Source: Candidatus Colwelliibacteriota bacterium
GTDB lineage: Bacteria > Patescibacteriota > Minisyncoccia > UBA6257 > Colwellbacteraceae
Length of the DNA: 5,259 nt
Reading direction: 5' to 3'
Assembly: GCA_016178255.1 (NCBI GenBank)
Contig: JACOTQ010000006.1
Location: 1-5,259, forward strand
The translations under genes and the position numbers were made by a program. Of the stretch, positions 1-4,946 are shown piece by piece. The notes below the pieces were generated by a model. The model did not search any database. It saw only the letters and a list, made by a program, of their open reading frames with translations, and was not told the DNA's origin. The number at the start of each line of letters is the position of its first letter. The stretch's first letter is position 1.

Positions 1-1
1 A

Positions 2-787
2 AGAGCCAAAGATAAAATTTTAAAGATAGACGACACGGTTACTAATGACCTTACTGTTGATGAAGCGGTTAAACTGATAAGAGGTGATATTGGGACAAGA
101 GTTGTTTTGAATATTTTCCGAGATGAATGGGAAAAATCGAAAGATATCGAAATTATAAGGGCTAAAGTTGATGTGCCAACTGTAGATTGGAGCATAAAAG
201 ACGGTGGCGTTCTTTACCTTCAACTTTATAATTTCAACGGCAATACCGGCTTGGTTTTCTATAAAACTATGATGGATGCCCTCTCAAAAGGCGGTATAAG
301 AGGAATAGTTCTCGATTTGAGAAATAATCCTGGAGGATATCTCGACATCGCGGTCGACCTTGCGGGTTGGTTCTTAGAAAAAGGGGATATTGTGGCTAAA
401 GAACGCTTCGCCGATGGCCAAGAAAGAATCTTCAAGGCCAATGGCAACAAGGCATTGAAAGGCATTCCTCTTGTGGCCTTAATTAATGGTGGTTCAGCAT
501 CAGCATCTGAAATCTTAGCGGGCGCGTTAAAAGTGAATAGAGGAATAAAACTAATTGGTGAGAAAAGTTTTGGAAAGGGTACCGTCCAAGAGCTCCAGGA
601 ACTTAAAGATGGCTCAACATTAAAAATAACCATAGCCAACTGGTTATTGCCGGATAATTCAATGATTGAAAAAATTGGACTCACGCCTGATGTAGAGATA
701 AAACTTACGGACGAAGATTTCGAAGCGAAAAAAGACCCTCAATTGGATAAGGCTTTAGAAATATTAAGAGCCGAGATTGCTAAATAA
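2..787 (+). CDS. S41 family C-terminal processing peptidase (Ctp/Prc-like), 5' partial
   Basis: The frame is open from the left window edge, so the true start lies outside; the TTG at 107 is internal. The visible 261 residues begin in the end of a PDZ domain (about residues 1-45, with AKDKILKIDD and the DEAVKLIRG helix), which in this family binds the C-terminus of the substrate. The protease domain follows, with the hallmark GIVLDLRNNPGG and the nucleophile motif NGGSASASEI. Counting from the codon at nt 2, the serine is Ser167 (nt 500-502), the general-base lysine is Lys192 in SFGKGTVQ (nt 575-577), and Gln196 completes the triad. The 25- and 4-residue spacings match those I recall for Bacillus CtpB. 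The enzyme should therefore be active, probably secreted or membrane-anchored and acting on envelope proteins; the N-terminal signal is not visible. Its TAA shares one base with the rplI start (TAATG), so the two are probably translationally coupled. Confidence 0.95.
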   Translation, partial: RAKDKILKIDDTVTNDLTVDEAVKLIRGDIGTRVVLNIFRDEWEKSKDIEIIRAKVDVPTVDWSIKDGGVLYLQLYNFNGNTGLVFYKTMMDALSKGGIRGIVLDLRNNPGGYLDIAVDLAGWFLEKGDIVAKERFADGQERIFKANGNKALKGIPLVALINGGSASASEILAGALKVNRGIKLIGEKSFGKGTVQELQELKDGSTLKITIANWLLPDNSMIEKIGLTPDVEIKLTDEDFEAKKDPQLDKALEILRAEIAK

Positions 788-1230
788 TGAAAGTAATTTT
801 ATTGCAAGATATAAAAGGCGTCGGGAAAATTTATGAAGTTAAAAATGTCTCCGACGGCTATGCCAGGAACTTTCTTTTCCCAAGAAAGTTAGCCAGGATT
901 GCAAATGACGCGGCCATGAACGATTTAAAATCTCAAAAAGAAAATTGGGAAAAAGAAAACGCGTCTTTAAGGGGCAAATTCACCGAAATTCAAGACAAGC
1001 TCGCTAAAGAACCAATATTATTCAATCTCAAAACCGCCGGAGATGATAAAGTTTTTGGCTCGGTAACTAAAAAAGAAATAGAAACAAGGCTCATGAAAAC
1101 ATCGGGTAAGCTTGAATTATTGAAAGTTAACTTGGAGCGCCCCCTAAAAACTTTAGGTATTCACGAAGTGGAAATAGATTTAGGTAGGGGAGTAGAAGGT
1201 AAAATAAAAATTAAGCTGGAAAAGGAATAA
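787..1230 (+). CDS. rplI: 50S ribosomal protein bL9
   Basis: The 147-residue product has the usual bL9 length and both domains. The N-terminal rRNA-binding domain (about 1-50) carries LLQDIKGVGKIYEVKNVSDG and then the diagnostic GYARNFLFPRKLA. A charged connecting helix follows (about 50-78), then the C-terminal domain with DDKVFGSVTKKEI near residues 94-106. bL9 binds 23S rRNA at the base of the L1 stalk and helps keep the reading frame. The ATG overlaps the stop of the upstream protease gene by one base and no Shine-Dalgarno is visible, so expression probably depends on coupling to that gene. Pairing of rplI with an S41 protease gene is unusual compared with the common rpsF-ssb-rpsR-rplI cluster. 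From memory, some CPR groups lack bL9, so its presence argues mildly for a Parcubacteria-type rather than Microgenomates-type genome. Confidence 0.97.
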   Translation: MKVILLQDIKGVGKIYEVKNVSDGYARNFLFPRKLARIANDAAMNDLKSQKENWEKENASLRGKFTEIQDKLAKEPILFNLKTAGDDKVFGSVTKKEIETRLMKTSGKLELLKVNLERPLKTLGIHEVEIDLGRGVEGKIKIKLEKE

Positions 1231-1233
1231 CGC

Positions 1234-1506
1234 TTAAACAACGGAAACCACTGTCACATATCTGGTGTGACCGTCAAAGCGAACTTTCTTTTTTGAGTAA
1301 AATTTAACAACTCCGCTTTTCCCGGCGTATAAAGTGTCATCGCCGGCAATCTTTATGTTAGCACCGGCTAAATACTTGCTTCCTCTCTGCCTAATTATGA
1401 TTTGGCCCGGATTCACACTCTGACCATCCTGCAGCTTAACACCCAGTCTTTGAGCCGCGGAATCCCTGCCTAATTTAGTTGAACCCCCTGACTTTGTATG
1501 TGCCAT
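1234..1506 (-). CDS. rpmA: 50S ribosomal protein bL27
   Basis: The 90-residue protein starts MAHTKSGGSTKLGRDS and continues AAQRLGVK and GQIIIRQRGSKYLAG, the standard bL27 signature. The short basic N-terminal tail, which reaches toward the peptidyl transferase centre of the 50S subunit, begins directly at the initiator Met. There is therefore no Firmicutes-type cleavable extension. The gene is alone here: the usual partner rplU (bL21) is not upstream, where a plus-strand membrane protein gene lies instead. No Shine-Dalgarno precedes the ATG; the upstream 20 bases are almost all A and T. It converges on rplI with three bases between the two stop codons, so there is no room for a terminator and the two transcripts must overlap at their 3' ends. 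Confidence 0.97.
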   Translation of the reverse strand: MAHTKSGGSTKLGRDSAAQRLGVKLQDGQSVNPGQIIIRQRGSKYLAGANIKIAGDDTLYAGKSGVVKFYSKKKVRFDGHTRYVTVVSVV

Positions 1507-1548
1507 TTTTGTTTAAATTTTCTTAAAATTTAACTAGCAAATTTGAGC

Positions 1549-1576
1549 ATCCGCCAAAGCTTTAGCGACGGCGGAT
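1549..1576. repeat. 28-nt palindromic element in the rpmA leader
   Basis: Perfect 7-bp arms ATCCGCC (1549-1555) and GGCGGAT (1570-1576) enclose AAAGCTTTAGCGAC. The element is GC-rich in an AT-rich intergenic stretch and lies 43 bases upstream of the rpmA ATG. From memory, palindromes built on TCCGCC...GCTTTAGCG...GGCGGA are dispersed in Parcubacteria genomes, so this could be a repetitive extragenic element. It could equally be a leader hairpin or a terminator stem. No U-tract follows on either strand, which weakens the terminator reading. Confidence 0.55.
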
Positions 1577-1590
1577 AGCCATCCATGTAA

Positions 1591-1611
1591 TTAGGATATA
1601 GAATATAGGAA
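1591..1611. repeat. Three tandem heptamers, TTAGAAT family
   Basis: The units are TTAGGAT (1591-1597), ATAGAAT (1598-1604) and ATAGGAA (1605-1611). They match in sequence and phase the heptamers found inside murC at 2652-2686 and 3016-3050. The last unit supplies the AGGA (1607-1610) that sits five bases before the ATG at 1616, so here the repeat appears to serve as the Shine-Dalgarno of the downstream small gene. Three short degenerate units could arise by chance, but the match to the murC arrays makes a shared origin more likely. Confidence 0.5.
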
Positions 1612-1615
1612 TTAA

Positions 1616-1774
1616 ATGAGCCTGTCAATTATCAAAGAAAAGTTTAAAGAGCAGTATTTCCGCATTGGAATAATCATTTTTCTTACCTCTCTTTTAAGCT
1701 TCGGCATCGGTTATTTGATAGGCCGAGACTGGCACCACGCCCCGATTATAGTGAATGTTGCCGATAAGCAATAA
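1616..1774 (+). CDS. Small single-pass membrane protein, 52 aa
   Basis: The ORF starts at ATG 1616 after AGGA with 5-nt spacing and ends in TAA. The product has a charged N-terminus (MSLSIIKEKFKEQYFR), one hydrophobic helix at about residues 17-36 (IGIIIFLTSLLSFGIGYLIG) and a short tail RDWHHAPIIVNVADKQ. Positive charge at the N-terminus suggests N-in topology. The helix followed by GYL-x-G-x(5)-APII resembles the N-terminal anchor of small CPR proteins that, from memory, often continue into a Cys-containing or Ada-like DNA- or metal-binding domain. That domain is absent here, so this may be the anchor only or a naturally short version. The function is unknown. Its stop lies six bases from the stop of the convergent nuclease gene, which supports it being a real, tightly packed gene. 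Confidence 0.75.
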   Translation: MSLSIIKEKFKEQYFRIGIIIFLTSLLSFGIGYLIGRDWHHAPIIVNVADKQ

Positions 1775-1780
1775 CGTATT

Positions 1781-2560
1781 TTACACGTAACCGATTTTCC
1801 TAAGAAGATAATCATTTTCCCATTCCCAAAGTTTCTTGGCGCCTAAAAATGCCTGGAAATCGTCGTGCCAGTAGGGGAATTCCTTCAGTTCTATCTCGCC
1901 CTTCAATTCCGACCAATCATGCTCTAAATCCCGACAAAAATTATAAGTCCCATTACCATTATTGGTTCTGGGCTTTCTTACCTTCTCTCTACCGCCTTTA
2001 ACTCTCCGAATGGCTCCGCAACGAAGACAATTTTGATTTTGGTCTATCCTTAAAATCCAACGAGTTTGCAGATTCCTGAAATTCTCCTGAAGAGAAGCAA
2101 AATAGGCGGCCGTCTGTAAATTGTAATCTCTGTAAATCGCCTGTGATGTCTTAATGTCCAAGACTCCGAACTTTCCGTCAATTAAGGCTAAAGCGTCAAT
2201 CGTCCCCGCATATCTTTCATTAAAATTCACAATTCTTTTTTCAACCCATTCCAGGTCAACATAGATATTCGTGTTCTTAAGAAAAACTTTCAATGCTTGA
2301 ATGGCCGGAGCTATGCTTTCATTAACTTCAGGATTCTCGCCAACCAAAACTTTCTCTGCTGTCTCATGAACCAAAGTTCCTTCGTCAGCCGATATTTTTT
2401 TAATGGCCTCACCTTCGGCAAAACCGTTAAGTTCTCCATAAAAACGGTATAAGGCCGGCTTGGCTTTAATATCTATAATACTTGTTACTCGGGGATACCA
2501 AATACCATCAATCACGTAGCCGCTTGAGCCTTTAAATTGTTCGGGGTCCGGAAAATACAT
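1781..2560 (-). CDS. RecB-like PD-(D/E)XK nuclease with Cys/His insert
   Basis: The 259-residue protein has the ordered motifs of the RecB/Cas4-like PD-(D/E)XK superfamily. These are GTLVHE with His65, RYAGTIDALALIDG with metal-ligand Asp122, VLDIKTS with catalytic Asp135 and Lys137, and the QTAAY motif (Gln149-Tyr153). The core should bind Mg2+ and cut DNA. After the RWILRID strand (167-173) comes an insert with CxxC at 178-181 and Cys209 plus His214, a possible CCCH zinc site. It is not the iron-sulfur arrangement of Cas4, which uses one N-terminal and three C-terminal cysteines, and no CRISPR array or cas gene is near. A weak GGCGAG lies about 10 nt before the ATG. The gene starts 30 nt after the murC stop on the same strand, so it is probably co-transcribed. 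Its substrate is unknown; DNA repair, processing of imported DNA or phage defence are possible. Confidence 0.85.
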   Translation of the reverse strand: MYFPDPEQFKGSSGYVIDGIWYPRVTSIIDIKAKPALYRFYGELNGFAEGEAIKKISADEGTLVHETAEKVLVGENPEVNESIAPAIQALKVFLKNTNIYVDLEWVEKRIVNFNERYAGTIDALALIDGKFGVLDIKTSQAIYRDYNLQTAAYFASLQENFRNLQTRWILRIDQNQNCLRCGAIRRVKGGREKVRKPRTNNGNGTYNFCRDLEHDWSELKGEIELKEFPYWHDDFQAFLGAKKLWEWENDYLLRKIGYV

Positions 2561-2590
2561 TAAAATCAGTCTCGCCTAAGCGGACACGCT

Positions 2591-3205
2591 TTATTTTAGC
2601 AAACGCGGAGTTAAGTTTACAATGTCGCCGGCGCCCATCATTACTACGACGGCAGAATTTAGAATATAGAATTTAGAATTTAGAATGCTATTTATTACAT
2701 GCGCCAAATCTTTAGGGTGGGGGAGATATATAATTTCTTTTGGCCCGTTCTTTCTTTTTGAAACTACTTGAGCTAATTTTTCAGAGCTAACATTATGCGA
2801 CACTTTGCTTTCCCTACCCTTAACCTTATAAACGTCCAATAAAATAAGCGCATCCGCTTCATCAAAGGCCCTAATAAATTCCTTAAAAAGCAGTTTCAAC
2901 CTTTCTATCTGATGAGGCTGAAAAACGCATATAAGCCGGTGTTTCGGAAACTTTTCACGAAACCCTTGAAGCGTGGCGCGAACTTCCGTAGGATGATGCC
3001 CGTAATCGTCGTAAACAAGAATTTGGAGTCTGGAATCTGGAATTTTGAGTTGACCCTTATATTCCATCCGCCGCCAAGCGCCGCGATACTTAGATAACGC
3101 TGCGAGTATTGATGTTTCATTAATACCTAATGACTTCGCAAGTTTAAAGGCCCCAAGGGCGTTAGACAAGTTATGCCTCCCGGGTATTCTCGTCTTTCGC
3201 GTCAC
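2591..3205 (-). CDS. murC: UDP-N-acetylmuramate--L-alanine ligase, C-terminal part (frame-shifted)
   Basis: This frame carries the rest of MurC: the end of the central ATPase domain (RIPGRHNLSNALGA, residues 6-19 of the piece) and the C-terminal amino-acid-binding domain. It shows YRGAWRRMEYKG (40-51), DDYGHHPTEVRATL (66-79), VFQPHQIERLKLLFKEF (94-110) and the terminal GAGDI. It can be opened from GTG at 3205, but that codon has no Shine-Dalgarno and falls inside the central domain, so it is probably not a real start. The same frame is open back to a TAA at 3221-3223, so it overlaps the N-terminal frame by 50 bases. Two loops hold heptamer-encoded additions: LKIPDSRLQIL before the DDYGHHPTE strand and ILNSKFYILNS before GAGDI. 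Joined to the N-terminal piece, the length is about 440 residues, normal for MurC. Confidence 0.9.
   Translation of the reverse strand: MTRKTRIPGRHNLSNALGAFKLAKSLGINETSILAALSKYRGAWRRMEYKGQLKIPDSRLQILVYDDYGHHPTEVRATLQGFREKFPKHRLICVFQPHQIERLKLLFKEFIRAFDEADALILLDVYKVKGRESKVSHNVSSEKLAQVVSKRKNGPKEIIYLPHPKDLAHVINSILNSKFYILNSAVVVMMGAGDIVNLTPRLLK
2652..2686. repeat. Five tandem heptamers inside murC (3' part)
   Basis: The units GCAGAAT, TTAGAAT, ATAGAAT, TTAGAAT and TTAGAAT lie end to end; the last four are near-identical. On the coding (minus) strand they read ATTCTAA units. Because seven is not a multiple of three, the array cycles through three frames and yields a 7-residue period: ILNSKFY then ILNS. 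It sits in the loop before the VVVMMGAGDI strand of MurC, where typical homologs have only a short link such as a Pro-Gly-Asp turn. The open frame is preserved through the array. Confidence 0.85.
3016..3050. repeat. Five degenerate tandem heptamers inside murC
   Basis: The units CAAGAAT, TTGGAGT, CTGGAAT, CTGGAAT and TTTGAGT are in the same phase and orientation as the array at 2652-2686, with G in place of A at position 3 in most units. On the coding strand they give LKIPDSRLQIL, placed between EYKGQ and the DDYGHHPTE strand of MurC. This is about seven residues longer than I would expect in typical MurC. The higher divergence suggests an older array than the downstream one. Confidence 0.7.
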
Positions 3206-3220
3206 GCAAAGAAAACCAAA
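3171..3220 (-). other. murC: Frameshift zone within murC
   Basis: The N-terminal frame is in register through VIWFSLRD and then runs to TAA at 3171-3173. The C-terminal frame is open only from just after a TAA at 3221-3223. The switch from one to the other, a net +1 on the minus strand (one extra base, or two missing), must therefore lie in these 50 bases. The zone contains short runs (TTTT, TTT) but no long homopolymer. Family sequence is continuous across the switch (FSLRD, then a variable link, then RIPGRHN), so a single-base indel in an otherwise intact gene is the simplest explanation. It could be a real mutation, a strain variant or an assembly error. Confidence 0.85.
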
Positions 3221-3920
3221 TTACTTTCTTGTTTTCCAGCTTACTCTTCAGCGAAAAAAGGTTTTTATCGTCCTTGTTCAAAACCAAAATGCCGCCCGGA
3301 TTCAAATTGTTCATAAACTTAAGAAAGCTCTTTTTAATACTCGTTAAGTCCTTATAGTAATCCAGATGCTCACGGTCAATATTAGTTATCAAAATCGCTT
3401 CCGGACTATAATTCAAAAATGACCCTTTATACTCGTCAGCTTCAATTATTAAATATTTACTTCTGCCCAATCTGAAATTTTTACCCCCGAATTCTTTTAA
3501 CTTGGTTCCAACAATAACCGTGGGGTCCAATTTCGCTTCCAAAAAAATTAAACCCAGTAGGGCAGTGGTCGTACTTTTTCCGTGACTTCCCGCTACCGCC
3601 AAAGTTTTATACTTCGTGGTCAACTCGCCAAGGGCCTCCGGATAGGTCTTTACAGGTATCTTAAGCCGTTTTGCCTCCATAATTTCAAGATTATCTTGAG
3701 GTATGGCCTGGCTATACACAACTAAGTCTAAATTAGGCCTAATATTGGACTTCTTATGTCCAATTTTGACCTTTGCGCCATCCTTAGCTATTTCCACAGA
3801 TTCTTGCGTCTTTGATGCATCTGACCCGCTTACAAGCCAATTTTGAGCCAAAAAATAACGGGCTAGGGCGCTTATGCCTATCCCGCCAATACCTATAAAG
3901 TGAACCTTAGATTTGGTCAT
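3171..3920 (-). CDS. murC: UDP-N-acetylmuramate--L-alanine ligase, N-terminal part (frame-shifted)
   Basis: MurC joins L-alanine to UDP-N-acetylmuramate with ATP in the cytoplasm, the first amino-acid step of the peptidoglycan stem peptide. This piece has the N-terminal Rossmann-like UDP-binding domain with FIGIGGIGISALA (8-20) and SGSD (31-34). The central ATPase domain follows, with P-loop AGSHGKSTTTALL (110-122), the metal and phosphate-site glutamate in EADEYKGSF (160-168), and TNIDREHLDYY (179-189) with conserved Asn180 and His185. The last valid residues are about VIWFSLRD (233-240); the remaining AKDENTREA is out-of-frame read-through ending at TAA 3171. The ATG at 3918-3920 fits the family start exactly but has no clear Shine-Dalgarno. 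Separately, each half would be inactive, since the substrate sites lie between domains. Confidence 0.93.
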   Translation of the reverse strand: MTKSKVHFIGIGGIGISALARYFLAQNWLVSGSDASKTQESVEIAKDGAKVKIGHKKSNIRPNLDLVVYSQAIPQDNLEIMEAKRLKIPVKTYPEALGELTTKYKTLAVAGSHGKSTTTALLGLIFLEAKLDPTVIVGTKLKEFGGKNFRLGRSKYLIIEADEYKGSFLNYSPEAILITNIDREHLDYYKDLTSIKKSFLKFMNNLNPGGILVLNKDDKNLFSLKSKLENKKVIWFSLRDAKDENTREA

Positions 3921-3939
3921 AGTTAGAATCGGTAACTAT
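3919..3939. promoter_or_regulatory. Hairpin overlapping the murC start codon
   Basis: Seven-bp arms ATAGTTA (3919-3925) and TAACTAT (3933-3939) flank the loop GAATCGG. On the minus strand one arm runs into the murC ATG, so in mRNA the start codon would be partly paired. As DNA, it could be a small operator. The arms are AT-rich and the stem is weak, and nothing else in the window repeats it exactly, so its role is uncertain. Confidence 0.35.
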
Positions 3940-3942
3940 CTC

Positions 3943-3971
3943 ACTATATAAGCCATTTAGAGCTTTGGCCA
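3943..3971 (-). promoter_or_regulatory. Weak candidate promoter for murC
   Basis: On the minus strand TATAGT (3943-3948) fits a -10 box in five of six positions and is separated by 17 bases from TGGCCA (3966-3971), a poor -35 (four of six). The placement between the dif-like site and murC would give murC its own transcript start about 20 bases before its ATG. The call rests only on short motif similarity. Confidence 0.3.
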
Positions 3972-3990
3972 GGTTATTTATAATCTACAT

Positions 3991-4018
3991 CTGTCGCATA
4001 ACCTACATTATGCGACAT
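3991..4018 (-). other. dif-like XerC/XerD recombination site
   Basis: Read on the minus strand, the site is left arm ATGTCGCATAA, 6-bp spacer TGTAGG and right arm TTATGCGACAG. The inner 10 bases of the two arms are perfect inverted repeats (3992-4001 with 4008-4017). The 11-6-11 layout is that of Xer sites. Against the E. coli dif sequence as I recall it (left arm GGTGCGCATAA, spacer TGTATA, right arm TTATGTTAAAT) 18 of 28 positions agree, including an unbroken CGCATAATGTA and the TTATG that opens the XerD arm. No T-run follows on either strand, so a Rho-independent terminator is less likely. It may be the chromosomal dimer-resolution site or the attachment site of a Xer-exploiting element. 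It lies 36 bases downstream of the unknown gene at 4055-4858. Confidence 0.7.
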
Positions 4019-4054
4019 GTATTACTCGTGAAATCGTATCGTAATAACTTATAT

Positions 4055-4858
4055 TCAATTCCTTGCCAATCCACCATCTTTAACTATCATATCCTTAACT
4101 TCTTTATAAGACCTAAGCACCGAATGAGATTCCTCTAATAACTCTTCGGATTCACTTATCAGCCTTCGATATCTGGAGATACCTATCAGAACATTCACTA
4201 TGTTAAAAACGAATACTGAGTATTGCCTAAAGATATTTTTATAAACTGGGGCCCCCGATAGACTCATTACTTGAAGTATTCCATCTTTGACTGAGCTTTT
4301 CAGTTGAGCTTTTGAGTGAGCATGAAGAATTGCATTCGATATAATCTTCCATTCTCTGTAAATATCAGACACCATTTTTCTTTCTATATCTGGATAAATT
4401 TTATCTTTATCTTCTCTTACACGAGCCTCAATTTTAGAGGCTTTAAAATACCATTCCCCTCTCTCCGCCGTCTCTAAGACATCTCCTGAGGTTTCTAACC
4501 ACTTTTTTAGGCTTTCATTATTATGAATAATATCTATAGAGATCAAGATAAACTCTAAACAGTTCCGTAGAATCATTCTCGATTCTTCAGGAAACCCACT
4601 CTCTAATAGAGACAAAGAACTAATTACTCTTTTTACTGCAGTGCCTAAAACTTCTAAAGACGCTAATTCTTTGTCAGAACTTTTGACCACTCTACCTGTA
4701 AGATTCAAGGTTTGAAAATATAGGCTTACCGCCGCTTCAAAGGTGGCCCATTCATCTTTCGTAATCGCATCGAACTTGATCCTCGTATCTTTAAGACTGT
4801 CCCTTATCAACTTTAGGCTAGCGAGATGTAGTGACTCGTTATCTTCTAGAAATTCCAT
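4055..4858 (-). CDS. Helical protein of unknown function, 267 aa
   Basis: I do not recognise a definite family. The sequence is predicted by eye to be almost all alpha-helical and soluble, with no signal peptide. The most family-like stretches are ESRMILRNCLEFILISIDII (92-111) and IYREWKIISNAILHAHS (166-182), and a hydrophobic segment YSVFVFNIVNVLIGISRYRR (213-232). The Arg-x2-x-Glu and Tyr...Ser...His pattern faintly recalls DUF5677-type proteins, some of which occur near defence genes; this is a weak impression. The start is supported by AGGAG (4861-4865), only two bases from the ATG but the clearest Shine-Dalgarno in the window. It is the only gene here ending in TGA; all other complete genes end in TAA or TAG. 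It is bracketed by a dif-like site and a partial copy of it, which suggests it was acquired as a cassette. Confidence 0.85.
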   Translation of the reverse strand: MEFLEDNESLHLASLKLIRDSLKDTRIKFDAITKDEWATFEAAVSLYFQTLNLTGRVVKSSDKELASLEVLGTAVKRVISSLSLLESGFPEESRMILRNCLEFILISIDIIHNNESLKKWLETSGDVLETAERGEWYFKASKIEARVREDKDKIYPDIERKMVSDIYREWKIISNAILHAHSKAQLKSSVKDGILQVMSLSGAPVYKNIFRQYSVFVFNIVNVLIGISRYRRLISESEELLEESHSVLRSYKEVKDMIVKDGGLARN

Positions 4859-4946
4859 GTCTCCTATTGTAACACCCCGTTTTAAACGAAGTCGGGCTTA
4901 TTGAAATTGCTCTTCACTTATATATATCAATCCACTACAGCAAACC
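4859..4946 (-). promoter_or_regulatory. Leader of the unknown gene with weak promoter candidate
   Basis: This 88-base stretch holds AGGAG at 4861-4865 and, on the minus strand, TGATATATATAAG (about 4917-4929), which resembles an extended -10 box. A TTGCTG at 4938-4943 could be a -35 but the spacer to TATAAG is only 15 bases. A 4-bp CCCG/CGGG pairing around a CGTTTTAAACG palindrome (4876-4896) is too weak to call as a terminator. Confidence 0.25.

Noticed and set aside
20..223. 67-codon minus-strand frame at the left edge
   Set aside because: It is opposite the PDZ end of the protease, whose frame continues from the window edge; no family-like sequence.
259..684. 141-codon open frame on the minus strand opposite the S41 protease
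   Set aside because: It lies wholly inside a gene with unmistakable catalytic motifs on the other strand, its translation resembles no family, and it has no ribosome-binding site.
1781..2560. Cas4 of a CRISPR system
   Set aside because: The fold family is right, but the cysteine pattern is wrong for the Cas4 iron-sulfur cluster, and there is no repeat-spacer array or other cas gene in the window.
2905..3120. Additional frames on both strands across the middle of murC (2905-3120 minus, 2912-3097 plus)
   Set aside because: They are shadows of the MurC C-terminal domain frame, which carries YDDYGHHPTE and QPHQ motifs.
3171..3205. Programmed +1 frameshift or a genuine two-subunit MurC
   Set aside because: There is no recognisable slippery stop context or stimulatory structure, the GTG at 3205 has no Shine-Dalgarno, and the break is inside the central domain. 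A simple indel or sequence error is more economical.
3923..3929. Single TTAGAAT at the murC leader as a fourth heptamer array
   Set aside because: Only one unit is present and it falls inside the hairpin loop and arm; a single 7-mer is expected by chance.
3992..4017. The 10-bp inverted repeat as a Rho-independent terminator of the 4055-4858 gene
   Set aside because: The stem is AT-containing and no T-run follows on the minus strand (the next bases are GATGTAGATT); the match to the dif core explains it better. A terminator-like role alongside cannot be excluded.
4876..4896. Terminator hairpin upstream of the unknown gene
   Set aside because: Only a 4-bp CCCG/CGGG stem with a long loop and no T-tract.
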